64,000 nucleotides of DNA, taken from NCBI GenBank assembly GCA_015680905.1, contig CM027381.1, positions 61,322,501 through 61,386,500 of the forward strand, given 5' to 3'. The position numbers were made by a program, and so were the translations under genes. This document shows positions 1 through 11,031 of this stretch, one piece after another. How positions within the stretch are numbered: position 1 is the first letter of the stretch; every line of letters starts with the position of its first letter. Under the pieces are notes generated by a model, which saw nothing but the letters and a program-made list of their open reading frames with translations, was not told the origin of the DNA and made no database searches. Origin of the DNA: Coptis chinensis (Eukaryota > Streptophyta > Magnoliopsida > Ranunculales > Ranunculaceae).

Positions 1-359
1 GGTGGAGCAGTTGTTTTAAGTTTTAAAGACCGAAGATTATTAGTCGATGGGTGATATTAACTATAGTATGTTCGCTCTGATATTCTCCTTTATATGTATT
101 TATTTTGTTTGTCTAGCTAGTTGTCTTGTATTTCTTGAAACTGATTTGCTGACTGCAGAGACTACTATTGTTTCAGAGTTTGATTTATTTGCTTGAAAAT
201 GTGGAGTGCAGCAGAACCATGAAGCCTATATGCCTATAAAGAAAGGACTTTGGATTTATTATGACTAGTAAGAGTGATACTATCTATCTTTGCTATATAT
301 CTTATGAATTTTTAATCGAACTACTTTTACCTTTGTATAATAACAGTTAAATGGGAAAT
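1..359. other. Left flank, no gene recognised
   Basis: This AT-rich stretch shows no reading frame I can assign and no terminal repeat. It lies directly upstream of a LINE reverse-transcriptase remnant on the plus strand and may be part of the same degraded element, but nothing in it shows that. Confidence 0.4.
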
Positions 360-540
360 ATGCTGCAAACGAACAAGTGAAAGAGACTTAAGGCCGAGAA
401 AAATGAAGGACCTTAACATGGCTCTACTTAAGAAAATGGCATGGAGTTTTCTAAATGGCACTGACCAATTTTCCATATTCATGAGAAGCAAGTTTATCAA
501 GAGAGATAGTATAAAGGAGCATTTTAGTTCACCTTTACCT
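360..540 (+). pseudogene. Non-LTR (LINE-type) reverse transcriptase remnant
   Basis: One plus-strand frame reads a short stretch, including KDLNMALLKKMAWSFLN and FMRSKFIKRD. It resembles the region after the RT domain of plant L1-type LINE proteins, where a 'DLN-ALL-KW-WR' block is followed by 'KY-' and a basic patch. There is no start codon and no continuing frame, so this is only a fragment of a few dozen codons. Its right edge runs into the left LTR of the Tat element, which was probably inserted into this older LINE. The family call rests on motif resemblance only. Confidence 0.45.
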
Positions 541-1890
541 ACAAGGTAAGAAGGAGGATGGGATTGAATGTGGGAAAGACCGAGTTCGTTGATGAGCGAA
601 CTGCCCACGTATCTATCTCTCAATTCTGCGGGGAGAGAAGAATTAGGTCTAGAGTAGTTCATATGGGAGGTATTTATAGATGATGAAAGTGAATCTTAAA
701 CTAGCACGTGTAAAGGTCATCACAAATGTAAGGTGGAGATTGAGAAGGCGTGTGAGAACTGTGTTGGTAGGCATGCTGTAATGATAGGGATTAGTAGCAG
801 TGGTTAGTAGCTTATAGCAGTGGTTTGGATATGTGCAACTTTGGTAATGATTGCTTCTAGAAGATAGGTGTCATAGCCCAAATTTCTAAACAATAACAAA
901 GTGAATATTTGAAATATAAATATCTCAAACATCACTATGTTCACTTGTTTAAAAACCCAGACTATGACGGGGTGAATACAACACATACAAAAACCCTTAA
1001 AAGCCATATCATAACAGAATCAACTTAAATTACACAATCCCCATAATTAACCGCCATCACTTTATTAAGCTATCTTCAGTCCAAACAAAACATCAAACAA
1101 ACTTCTAAGAATAAAAGTCTTCAATATCTTATTCTTAAGCCATGCTGAAATGTAAACTACGTTATTACATCCTTCTAATAAGAATCGGACCTAATAAAAG
1201 AACTAACTGACTACTCCAGGCAAGAATCCAAATCACACGCTGCAATTCCACTTCCTTCCACCTATGTTCCCAAGAATACACCCACGTTGCCAAAACAAAG
1301 CAAACATGGGTCAGGAAAATGGAATTTGCTGGTATGAGTAGACTAACCACATATAAACATTTCCAGACTTTACTTATCAAACTAACACTTTAAATCTATC
1401 ATAACCTAATCGTTCTCAGCTTGGAAGATAGGTAGTTCCGTCATCTCAACCGGCATAGTTTCTTTCCAAGCAAAACTTCCATTTATATAGCTCATTATAA
1501 TAACTCGTTTTAATAACTAAGTAATTGAATTAAAACTTACCGATATCCAATGTTGTATAAGGGTAGGACCCCATCCCTGCACAAAATATTATTAAGTCCT
1601 ACCCTCCTGCAAAAGAAAGTTAGTAATTTTATATAGCATATGTACATATCCTATAGGTATTCAAATGTAAGCCCAAACACACTCACATAATCAAATCAAT
1701 TTCTCTTATTAATTAACCAATTACTTTTCTTATACACCCACCCTTTAGTACCTACTCCACGATTTGTACTCCACACATTTGCCAAATCACACATTCCTGT
1801 ATGCCTCTCTCCCACCGAATACCACAATATCATAGTCATCTCTGGGCTTTCATACACATATTTCACAGCTTCTTCGGGCACAAAAACTCA

Positions 1891-2191
1891 GGTCATTCAT
1901 AGCACATTCAATGAATAGCTTAGGTCATTCCCGCCACATTCAAGGAATACCTATCATATCACTAACGGGTCATTCATGGCACATTCAATGAATGCCCTGG
2001 GTCATTCCCGCCACATTCAAGGAATACCCAACCCTACATTCCCGTACACTCAAGGAATACAACTAACCCGCAAGGCGAATACCTTAGTTCCTCTCTAGGG
2101 CAGTCCAAACAATCTAGTCATTCATGGCACATTCAATGAATACCCATATATAACACTAACGGGCCATTTATGACACATTCAATAAATGCCC
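1891..2191. repeat. Degenerate short tandem repeats with alternating hairpins, inside the solo LTR
   Basis: About seven copies of a 30-45-bp unit built on CATTC...CACATTCAA...GAATA/GC. Two versions mostly alternate: one begins ATTCAT and closes ATGAAT, the other begins ATTCC and closes GGAAT. Each can fold on itself around the shared core CACATTCAA. Copies lie near 1891, 1923, 1966, 1999, 2037, 2117 and 2160. Confidence 0.7.
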
Positions 2192-3701
2192 ACCTAACAT
2201 ATGACATCATCAGTCATAAAACTCAATTCCAAAACTTGAGGCATGGAGAGTTCTAAAAGGGTGCAGTAAATTTTTTTACGCATTATTAATTATATGGATG
2301 TCTAAGTGTCATAACGTTGTATATCATAAAAGACTAAAATATCACAGAGTAGTAAATACACGTACACAAGTATATTTAGAAAGGTCTTAGCCTAAAGCCA
2401 AGCATGCCAATAGCCCTAGACCTATCATAAAAAACCAATTCATAATCCGAGTTAAAGGTCAAATTGGGTCAACTGGTAAAAGTCAACCCTGGTCAACAGT
2501 CAAAGTCAACCTGCTAATGGTCAACAATAGTCAACCTGCCAATGGTCAACAACAGTCAACCAGCCAGGTCAACAGTAGTCAACCAGACCTAAACTTCTCT
2601 AACCCAAAAGCCCAAAGACTAAGGCCCAAAGTCTAACACTTAAGCCCAAAATGAAATCTAAAGTTTAAAACATTTAAGCCCACATGCCATATTCCGGCCC
2701 AAGCCCAGCTAAAAAGAAAAGAACAGCACGTTTTCTTCTCCTTCTTCCTCCTCCCTTCACCACCGCCTCCACCACCACAGCCACCATAACCACCACTCGC
2801 CACCACTATTGAACCCAGCGGTTTGGTTCCTTGAGAAAACCCCTATATACCTATATCAACCAATCTCAATTCCCTTATACTATATAAATCAGGATCGACG
2901 CCATTAATGGCTTCTCTGGAGGTTCAACTGCCCCCAACCCACTACGAAATCAACTCTCCAATCAACAACACAGTTCCATACTAGAACCACATCATAACCC
3001 ACCCAAAACAAACAACAAAATTAAACAGTACAATTTGAGTTTGCGCCTCCATTAACACTCCTCTAGAGCTGCAGTAGCATACCCAATTTCAACCCAACAG
3101 CACCCAACCACCGATTCTAAACCCCCGACATCAATCAAATCAAAACAAACAACCCACACAACAACAGTACAACAACAGTATAACAGTTCATGACAATTTG
3201 GTTCTTTGGCAAAAACGCGAAAGCACATAGCCAATACATAAATCAACCAAATTGGTTTACAACAACCATGATCGATTTGTTACCCTCATTGTATCACTGG
3301 ATACAGACAAGTTTTCTGGAGACAGCCGGTTCTTCAACGATAGTCGAGTTGTATACACAGTTAACACTAAATGAGCATGTCAGCATATGAACATTACTGT
3401 ACAATCTACGGTAAACGGGAAATCTAAAAACACGTAAAAATCTACTCACCCATAGCGCGCTTCGACTATCAGCTAGCTAACAGAAAAACTCTTCCTTTTC
3501 TCCTTTCAGTAAAACCGCTTTTTCTTTTCTTTCCTCTATATAAAACTCTCGCTGTGTTTTTCCCTCAAAAACTCTACGTGAGAAAACTTCTTTTTTTTAT
3601 TAGTTTTAAAAACCTCACCGAAAAATAAGGATAACACTTATCTAGTTACTTACGGGACTTTTATCCCTAAGCTGATAGTTATCATATAGTTAGTTTTATC
3701 T

Positions 3702-3723
3702 ATTATCATCATTATTATTTATT

Positions 3724-3792
<69 letters not shown>

Positions 3793-3794
3793 AG
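3702..3794. repeat. TTTA/TTA microsatellite
   Basis: A run of TTTA units flanked by TTA/ATT units near the right end of the solo LTR. It is simple-sequence expansion with no coding content. Confidence 0.9.
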
Positions 3795-4008
3795 GAAAAT
3801 AAAATAAAAAGACGGGTTGTTATAATAGGCTGAGTCATTATATAGAACTATCTGTGTAGTGGTACGACCTATTCTAGAGCGATCTCGTAGCTCGTGGACA
3901 CGAGCTACTTATGTAGGTCGGAGAAGTAAGTAAGAGGTCGGTGTGGTATTTCTACCATGCTGAGCACGTGCTTGATATTCCTGAATTAGAATATCACTCC
4001 CTCACACA

Positions 4009-4020
4009 TCCCCCTCTCAG
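4009..4020 (-). other. Polypurine tract of the Tat element
   Basis: On the minus strand the bases read CTGAGAGGGGGA and abut the LTR start TGTGTGAGG. This is the expected place and composition of the primer for plus-strand synthesis, and it fixes the inner border of the 3' LTR. Confidence 0.7.
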
Positions 4021-4502
4021 TAGATCGTATAGTTCATTGAAGCGATCTGCTGAGAGAACACAGTAGTGCGTGCAAACTGATGTAAACGGAAACACCCAAG
4101 AAACTATAGAGATCGATTCGTGCGATCTGGTGAACTGGTATGCGGTAATAGTTAGCATGTGTATGGCACGTGAGCAAATCTGAGCAGTTGCAAAGAAAAT
4201 GTGCTTCCCCATTTTTTTAGTATTTGAAAAGACAAGACAGCTTGTTGGAAGTCGTGTGCGGCTAGGGCTAGGGTGTAATCATAACGCTTTGAGAAATGGA
4301 GGGTCGATTATACAAAAATAACACTGACTATCTAAATCGCCATTTCTTGCTTCTCTTTCTAGAAAACTCACTACATCAAGAACCTTTAGGTTAGTTTTCT
4401 GCCATTGTTGGTCTTCTACTCTCTGCTTTGCTTTTTGTTGTTGAGTTGTTAGGTCGTGCATCTTGTTGTTTATCGTTGGAGGTGTGAGTGACAAGAGAAA
4501 GA

Positions 4503-6740
4503 TGTCTGACTCAGACGATACGCAATCTAATGAGATTCGCAAAGTGTCTCTTGGTTGGGATGACTTGGAGGAAGAGAAAGAGGAGTCAGTTGGTTGTGAG
4601 AGTGAAAGTGGTGGTGAGGATGAGGTTAGGGGTGGAGAAGATGATGCACATTCCCCATCTGTGGTTGCTGTAACTAGCACTTCAGGTTGCAATGAGAGAT
4701 CGTCTTCTAGTGGGCTGCCGCCTAGGAATGTAGATAAACATGCGTTGAGGGCGTTCCTCTATCTGAGAATGACTTATGGGATAACTGTAAGCAATCTGGA
4801 GATCCACGAACTAGGACAGGGCATACAGGTCCTTAGTGATAGTTAGATCCCCCCGAACTTCGGGGTTATCATTTGTAAAGGGCAGTTGAAAGCTCATATG
4901 GCGATACCGTTCTCAAGGCTGACTTGTGCGTTCTTGAACTTTTGTGGCAAAGCACCCTGTCAGTTTGTGGGTAACACGTAGCGATTGTTTAAGATGTTTG
5001 ATTTATTGAATTCGATTGGCAAGTACCGCATAGAGGTCGATGATATTATTGAGCATTTCTCAGTAAAGCGATCTGGCTCTCTAAACTTTAGCTTGCAAAC
5101 ACGAACGAGAAAATCTAGCGTGATTGACGGTGTAAGCAATGAGTCGTGGGAGAGGAGGCCGTTGCTATTTGTTGGAAATGTCTGTGCTAGAGGATGTAGT
5201 TTGCAAACTAGGGTTTGCAACTTTGATGGTGAGTCAGAGTGTGTTGTTCTATTGTTTTGATGAGTGGATTATTGATATGTTAATTGATCTGTCTTTTGTT
5301 GCCTTTGCAAAGCTTCATATAAAGGGGAGAACTAATCGGAAGGTGATCGAGAATTTTTCTAGACTAACTCGAGCTTAGAAATAGGCTTTTCTGCCAGAGG
5401 TCGCTCACTTCTTTGTCGAGTGAGGAGGTGCCAAGGTTAGGGAGAAGAGGAAAATTCAAAAGAGAAGGGCTCCGGGTCAAACTAGTGAAGCGGCGATGGA
5501 GCGACATAAGAGCGATCTGGTGACCAGGGAAGACCAAGACCGAGGTCGCACTGGTCCGAAGCGACCCATCAGAGGCGCTGGTGCCTCGGGGGCTGGTGGG
5601 TCCAGTAGCTCTCCTCTTGAGCTGGAAGAAATGGTCGTCAAGGCTCGCGAGCGTGGCAGCTCGCTGAAGAGGAAAGCTGATGTAACTGAGTAGGAAGCTG
5701 CGAAGGTTGCCAAGGCTGCAAGGCACTTGCTTGGGGATAGCTCGGGTGTTAGGGGAGTGGCCGGGGTTGGGCGAAGTTGATGGTAAGGCCCCTCACGGCT
5801 CTAGGTTGAGGGTTGCACCCGACCTGCGTAGCTTAGACCTTAAGACCTTTGAGGTCACTCCGAGTCTACCCCCGGTGTACCGAGAGCCTAGCTCGGCGGT
5901 GAAGCCTAATGCTCCTAGTAATGTGAGTGGGAAGTTTGCGGTGGCTGATAATGAGTTAGAGGGCCAAGTGGTGTTTCTTGACAACCAGGGGGTGCAGCGA
6001 ACTGTGAGACAAACTGATGTCAGCTTCAAGTCGAGTAAGGTTTCGTCTAGTCTTCTTGATCACATAGCTCTGGATGGTAGCCGTCAGGAACTGGACTCCA
6101 AAGGCATTGCTGATAACATTAGGCAAATGGATATGGCTCACTGTCTGGTAAGTGAAACTCTTTAGATTTTGCTTAGTACTTTTGTATGTGCGTGTGAAAT
6201 ATCGACTATTGTTGTATTGTTGTGTGTGTAGCTTGTCAGTGGATATCAAAAGCTTAAGGAGATTGCCCAGTTCGCTGAGTTGGAGAAGGAGTCGATTACC
6301 AATCTACAGGATAAGCTGCGCAGTGTCCAGGAGGTGTATACCCTTGAGCGTAAGGAGTTCGACGCTTTGTAGAAAAAGCACGAAGACCTTTGCTTGGCAA
6401 AGCTTCAGAGAGATACCGAGTTCGAAGAAAACAAGCTAAGGTTGCAAACCGCGGAGGAGAAACTTGTGGCTGCACAGGCAGAGATTGACAGGGTGACGAG
6501 GTACGCCCAGCGCTGTAAGGATGTCGCTCAAGATGCTACTGCTTCTTACAACACTCTGGACGCCGACTTCCTCGAACTTGAAGCGGAGTGTAAAGCTCTC
6601 AGAGAGGAGCATGAACGCGCGGCTTTGGGTGGTCGTGGGAGCAACATGCTCGAAGATGCTAGTAATACTCCTGAGGTCGGGTTCCTTCCACTACTGGAGC
6701 AGCTACTGACCAGCTTCAGTCTTCAGGCGATCTGGACTTG
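4503..6740 (+). pseudogene. Antisense additional ORF of the Tat element, copy A
   Basis: Coding-like segments lie at 4503-5258, 5496-6165 and 6232-6740 on the strand opposite to gag-pol. The first encodes an acidic start (MSDSDDTQSNEIRKVS), then a hydrophobic block with MAIPFSRLTCAFLNFCG that recalls the plant 'putative gypsy-type transposon' family (PF04195). It is cut by in-frame TAG codons at 4844-4846 and 4979-4981. The second is Ser/Gly-rich and basic with a conserved-looking tail, and the third is a coiled coil rich in Glu, Lys and Ala. GT/AG-like junctions near 6148 and 6231 suggest an intron at the same place as in copy B. Antisense ORFs downstream of pol are known in some Tat-lineage elements; their function is unknown. 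Confidence 0.6.
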
Positions 6741-6887
6741 ACCATTACTGATTTGGTTGTGGCGACCTCCGGCGAACCTAGCTCCTCTCAAGTGCTGGAT
6801 GATCTCATCACTGAAAGTCTGAATCAAGTTGTTTAGGAATGTTATTGTAAGTTTGTGCTGTTATGTGGCCTTTGGCTGGAAACAATA

Positions 6888-7046
6888 GAGCTGGTTTCCA
6901 GGTGTAACTCGGGCAGTTCGCTTTAAGTAGTAATTTTTGTTTGTATGGTACTTGGACGACCTGGACCTCTGAATTGTTCTGGACAGTTCGGGAAGTGATA
7001 ACTGGTAGTTAAGCGAGCTGGATTTCCTTAGTAGACTCAGCAGCTC
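6888..7046. repeat. Stem-loop repeats after antisense ORF copy A
   Basis: Two units share the plan GAnCTG, a short GTTT/GATTT spacer, an inner stem, then CAGnTC. The unit at 6888-6919 pairs GAGCTG with CAGTTC, using a G-U pair. The unit at 7015-7046 pairs GAGCTG with CAGCTC and has an imperfect inner stem. A weaker relative lies near 6957-6990. The same plan recurs after ORF copy B. Confidence 0.6.
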
Positions 7047-7653
7047 GGTTAGTCTACGAACTGGGGCTTAACTATGCCCGACGGGTCGCTTTTTTGCTTA
7101 TATTGAATGCATGTCGCTCCGTTTTGTTCAATTACTTGGTGCTTAGCATATGATATATCTTATCACGTTTGTCAATGCGTGGTTTTTGGTGCGACCTGTG
7201 GTAAAAAGGAGGGAGGCTAAGTGACCTGCGAGCTTGTTTACGTGTCATGTTTGTTATTCGTCTTTAGCATTGTAGGTCACATTTTAAAGCAGCATGAAGC
7301 ATTCTAAATTTTAGAGCAGCATGGTCTACAGTACGTGTGTGACACGTGTAGGAATATGGGCGGTCGGGAGATATAAAATGATGGCTACCAGGTGGCCTGA
7401 CGTTTGGCGTCTCGATGTAATTATGACGTGCCTTGGGAAGGGACGTTACTTGAGCATAAGTAGAGCTCTTAGTAGCAGCTCAAAGGTATTTGCTCTCCTT
7501 CATCTCCAAGCTGCTCTGCTCCAAAGGTCTTGCGTTCTTTCCTTTACTGATCAGCTTAGGTACGTGTTCTTTCTTACTTAGTTCTCCGTTGAATAAGAAA
7601 GCTTTGCTTTTTTGTTAGTTGAGTGATCGTTGGTTTCGTTTATAGACTCTAGT
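7047..7653. other. Spacer between the two antisense ORF copies
   Basis: No convincing gene. The sequence continues from the stem-loop repeats into the second copy of the antisense ORF and probably holds its leader or promoter. The small open frame at 7321-7581 has no recognisable motif. Confidence 0.4.
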
Positions 7654-8660
7654 ATGGCCAATCAACGTGGAAATGCTGCTGGTAGTGATGATGGGACGAG
7701 GGAAACCTCTCCCCTTATGATAGAGGAGATGGAGTTTAGACCCCATCCTCATGGGAACCGTGGCAAGCGCAAAGCTATTGGCTCTGGTTCAAAGAAAGGC
7801 AAATGTGCCAAGGTGGAGGGTCACGAACGACCTGGAGGTATCGTGTTCAGGTCTCCCAGTCGGGGAGAGGGTAGCGACCTGAACCGGGAGGAACATGGCA
7901 ACCTGGGGTGAGGTCACAATGCTGCGGCTGGCAGTTCGTCCCAGCGTTCTAGTGATGTAGGTAACGACTTCTTCTATGCTGGGAAGACGGGGAAGAAGCG
8001 CATGGTCAAGCTTTTTGATTGCAGCTTCCATTCGGCCTCTATAGCAACCTGCCTCCTAGAAGGAATGGTGCTAGATGGTGATAAAGCTGAGCTGGACGAT
8101 GAAACTTTGGAGACGACCCTGAAGACCATAGACTTAGCATGTTGTTTGGTGAGCTTTTTACTTGTACTGATGTTTTGTGGTGTGAATGGTAAATATTAGC
8201 ATTGGCGTTCTCTTTGCAATTTCTGGCGGGGTACGATAAGTTGAAGTGAGCTGTGCAACGTCCTGATAATGCCGATGGTGGCGCGGCTGAGCTGGTTAAG
8301 ATGCGTACTTCCTGGGAAGCTGATAAGAAGAAAATGAAGGCCCTAAGGAAAAAACATCAGGACGCACTAGAGGAGAAAACTGGGTTGGTTAGTTCGCTGA
8401 TGGACCTACGTGAAAAGTTGGCCTCCGTGACTGAGTACGCCAAGCAGTGTCAAGTTGGGGCACAAAAAGCGCAAAGGGAATATGATCGAGTTTGTGAAGA
8501 TCATGATGTGCTGGCAGAAATGTATGTTCAACTACTAGAAAAGCAGGATCGTGAGGCTCAGGATGTTGCTACACTTGTCATAGCACGCGATGTGAGTAAT
8601 GTCCCTTTTACTAGCACCGCGCCAACTGATAAACACGTGGTTACTGATGGTGGACGATGA
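7654..8660 (+). pseudogene. Antisense additional ORF of the Tat element, copy B
   Basis: This is a shorter, diverged duplicate of copy A. A basic N-terminal piece (from MANQRGNAAGSDDGTRE) is followed by a segment at about 7990-8150 parallel to copy A at 5960-6150; both end in a 'DxAxCLV' block next to a GT-type junction. After an intron-like gap comes a coiled coil at 8253-8660, which shares with copy A the pattern 'Ala-Ser-Val-Thr-x-Tyr-Ala-x-x-Cys'. The PF04195-like N-terminal block of copy A is missing. The stop at 7909 and a stop after 8240 break the frame. The protein is unrecognised beyond this. Confidence 0.55.
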
Positions 8661-8740
8661 TTGTTGGACCTGTCTTTGTAAGCTATGAAAAATGTTAGAT
8701 GTTTTGTTAGTTCTCCTCTCTGTGAGAGAGTTAAACAATA

Positions 8741-8929
8741 GAACTGGTTTCTCAAGCTCGCCTGTAAGCAGTTCGCTTTTTTGGTACCGATACATAACGA
8801 ACTAGTTTCCACGAAAGTGGCAGTTCACTTTTTGCGAAAAGTTGTAAGAATGCCGATCTGGATTTCCTGGGTATACCCAACAAATTAGTGTATTAGTGAA
8901 CTGGTTTCCTGAGTAAACTCAGGCAGTTC
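8741..8929. repeat. Stem-loop repeats after antisense ORF copy B
   Basis: Three units are clear. At 8741-8774 GAACTG pairs with CAGTTC. At 8799-8826 the outer stem GAACT-/-AGTTC holds an inner CCAC-GAAA-GTGG hairpin. At 8898-8929 GAACTG/CAGTTC encloses a perfect CCTGAGT-AA-ACTCAGG hairpin. A degenerate unit at 8855-8885 keeps only the inner palindrome TGGGTATACCCA. Several are followed by a T-rich run. Confidence 0.7.
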
Positions 8930-9151
8930 AATTGATGGAAGTTTATGGAATACATGTTGTTTATTTATGCCTGATTGCTTGTACTTCTTGTTTTGCTCAT
9001 GATGAATATGGCATATAGTGATTACGAAGTTTGAGACTTAGCTTTGGGAAGCGTTCTGCTCGTAGATAATGTTCTTAACTGTGGGTTGCCCACTAGTAAG
9101 AACTTTATGGGCTGATGAGCCTGGTAGCGCAGATGAGTGTGTTAGCTTATT

Positions 9152-9858
9152 ATAACATAGGGCTCACTGAGAGCGTTCTGTTTGAACTGATCCTAAAGTT
9201 ATAGGTAATCACTAATGAGAATTGGAAAGGTTGTGGAGCCTATGAGCTAAAGGGAGTGTGCTGCTCACCGAGAGAGTGTTGCTAATGGAGATCGTGCTGG
9301 CTTATGAAAGCTTATTGCTCAGTGAGAGTGTTCTCACTGAGTTGATCCTAGAAGTATAGGCCCTTAATGAGTGAGAATTGGAGAAGCTATGGAGCATGTA
9401 AGCTCAAGAGAGCGTGCTGCTCGCGGAGAGCGTGGTAGCTTATGAAAGCGTATTGCTCACTAAGAGCGTTCTCACTAAGTTGATCCTAGAAGTATAAGCC
9501 CTCAACAAGTGAGAATTAGAGAAGTTATGGAGCCTGTAAGCTCAAGAGAGCGTGCTGCTCGCGGAAAGTGTGGTAGCTTATGAAAGTGTATTGCTCACTG
9601 AGAGCGTTCTCACTGAGTTGATCCTAGAAGTATAGGTCCTCAACTAGTGAGAATTGGAGAGGCTATGAAGCCTGTAAGCTCAAGAGAGCGTGCTGCTCAC
9701 AGAGAGCATGGTAGCTTATGAAAGCATATTGCTCACTGAGAGCGTTCTCACTGAGTTGATCCTAGAAGTATAGGTCTTTAACTAGTGAGAATTGGAGAGG
9801 CTATGGAGCTGAAAGCTCAAGAGAGTGTGCTGCTCGTGGAGAGCATGGTAGCTTATAA
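9152..9858. repeat. 138-bp tandem repeat array downstream of pol
   Basis: The marker GTTGATCCTAGAAGTATA starts at 9341, 9479, 9617 and 9755, an exact 138-bp period. A more diverged, longer unit lies to the left with its equivalent near 9184. Each unit contains CTCACTGAG twice around AGCGTT and a GAGAGCGTGCTGCTC block. Tandem arrays between pol and the 3' LTR are known in Tat-lineage elements. The array seems non-coding. Confidence 0.85.
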
Positions 9859-10001
9859 AAGTGTTGAAACGTGTATACTGGTGGTGCTTTCAGTACAAGT
9901 TTGGTGTTTTGTTGATGAGATTGAACGGAGTAGGTTGCAATACAAACACAAGTAAACTAAACCTGAAAAATAAAAAACATGGAATGTACAATAATGCATT
10001 T

Positions 10002-11030
10002 TTATTGATAAAATTTCTTTAACAAATAAGTGTTCCAAGAGCGTGGCAATGGTTTCCCTTCTTGAGTGTTGATCCAGTACGCTCCATTGCTTACAACACG
10101 TTCCACTATATATGGTCCTTCCCATGTTGGTGCTAGCTTGGAGTCATCTTGAATCTTTTTCAACACTAGATCACCATGTTGAAAAGAACGAGGATGTACT
10201 CGCTTGTTGTAGGACTTCTTCAAAGTTTGCTGGTAAGATGCCACTCTGATGGCTACTAAGTCACGGCTTTCTTCTAGCAAGTCGACCTCTCGAGCTAGGA
10301 CGGAGTCATTATGTCCAGACTCGACGAGTTCTGAGTGAGTAATAGTGACTGTCAGTTCAGTGGGAATAACGGCTTCTGTGCCATAGCACAAGGAGAATGG
10401 AGACTCGCCTGTGCTAGAGCGAGCTGTCGTGTGATGAGCCCACAAAATGTTCTCTAACTGATTTGGCCATTGGCTCTTGTTCTTCTCAATCTTTTTCTTC
10501 AAATTTTCTAAGATTGCTTTCTTGCTAGCCTCTGCTTGGCCATTGCTTTGAGCGTATTGAGGAGTGGAGAATGGATGGACGATCTTCCACTTGGCCAGAA
10601 ACTCCTTGACTATTTTTCCCTTGAATTGGGAACCATTGTCCACCCCAAATGTGTGTGGTAGGCCAAATCTGGTAATAATGTGTGTCCAGATGAAGTTTAT
10701 GACGTGTGATTCCTTGACATGAGCTAAAGGAATTGCTTCAACCCACTTAATGAAGTAATCCATTGTAGCTAAGACGAAGCAAAAACCAGTACTTTTTTGT
10801 GGGATGAATGGTCACATGATGTCCATGCCCCACATGTGAAATAGCCAAGGGCTCGCATTAATCAACTCGCAAGCTGGTTGGATGATGTTGTGGCCAAAGG
10901 TCTAGCATTTGATGCACTTAAGGACATTTTTGGCATCGATCTGCATTTGAGGCCAAAAGTATGCTTGGGAGATCACTTTGTGAGACAAAGAGCAACCTCC
11001 AGCATGGTTTCCGCACTCTCCCTCATGAAT
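10002..11030 (-). pseudogene. Tat element integrase (broken)
   Basis: The open part (10763 to 10002) covers the integrase catalytic core and C-terminal domain. The second catalytic Asp is in FGVDNGSQF and the Glu in NGQAEA; the C-terminal part shows 'HGDLVLKK' and 'WEGPYIVERVV', the usual end of gypsy integrases. Upstream, 11030-10764 holds the zinc-binding N-terminus and the first catalytic Asp (WGMDIM) but has in-frame stops, one right after the zinc-finger Cys and one after 'MDIM'. The protein would insert the cDNA into the genome but cannot be made whole from this copy. Confidence 0.85.
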
Positions 11031-11031
11031 T

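Larger units (their letters stand above)
869..3824. mobile_element. Solo LTR (2.96 kb) with target duplication ATAGG
   Basis: The element starts TGTCATAGCCC and ends GGGTTGTTATA, an imperfect inverted pair. It is flanked by ATAGG at 864-868 and ATAGG at 3825-3829, a 5-bp duplication typical of LTR retrotransposons. There is no primer-binding site, gag or pol inside, so it is a solo LTR left by recombination between two LTRs. The terminal sequence and length would fit a Ty3/gypsy chromovirus of the Tekay/Del type, but that is inference. The orientation is uncertain. The small frames inside look like chance. Confidence 0.75.
512..4008 (-). repeat. 3' LTR of the Tat element (split by a solo LTR)
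   Basis: The stretch around 590-700 matches 30483-30595 closely; shared blocks include GAGCGAACTGCC, TATCTATCTCTCAATTCTG and GGTATTTATAGATGATGAAA. That identifies the two LTR copies. The inner end at 4008 reads TGTGTGAGGGAGTG on the minus strand, directly after a purine tract. The solo LTR (869-3824) separates 512-868 from 3830-4008, leaving roughly 540 bp of true LTR. About 60 bp near 530-590 are absent from the right copy, so the exact outer edge near 512 is uncertain. Confidence 0.7.

Noticed and set aside
2440..2590. Repeated GGTCAAC / AGTCAAC stretch considered as W-box regulatory cluster
   Set aside because: TTGAC-type cores occur many times on one strand, but the stretch is a simple expansion of a short unit inside a solo LTR. 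No gene lies nearby to be regulated, so a function as defence-responsive promoter is not supported.
3052..3390. Overlapping small frames on both strands inside the solo LTR
   Set aside because: Neither has a motif. LTRs are normally non-coding, and the frames overlap each other.
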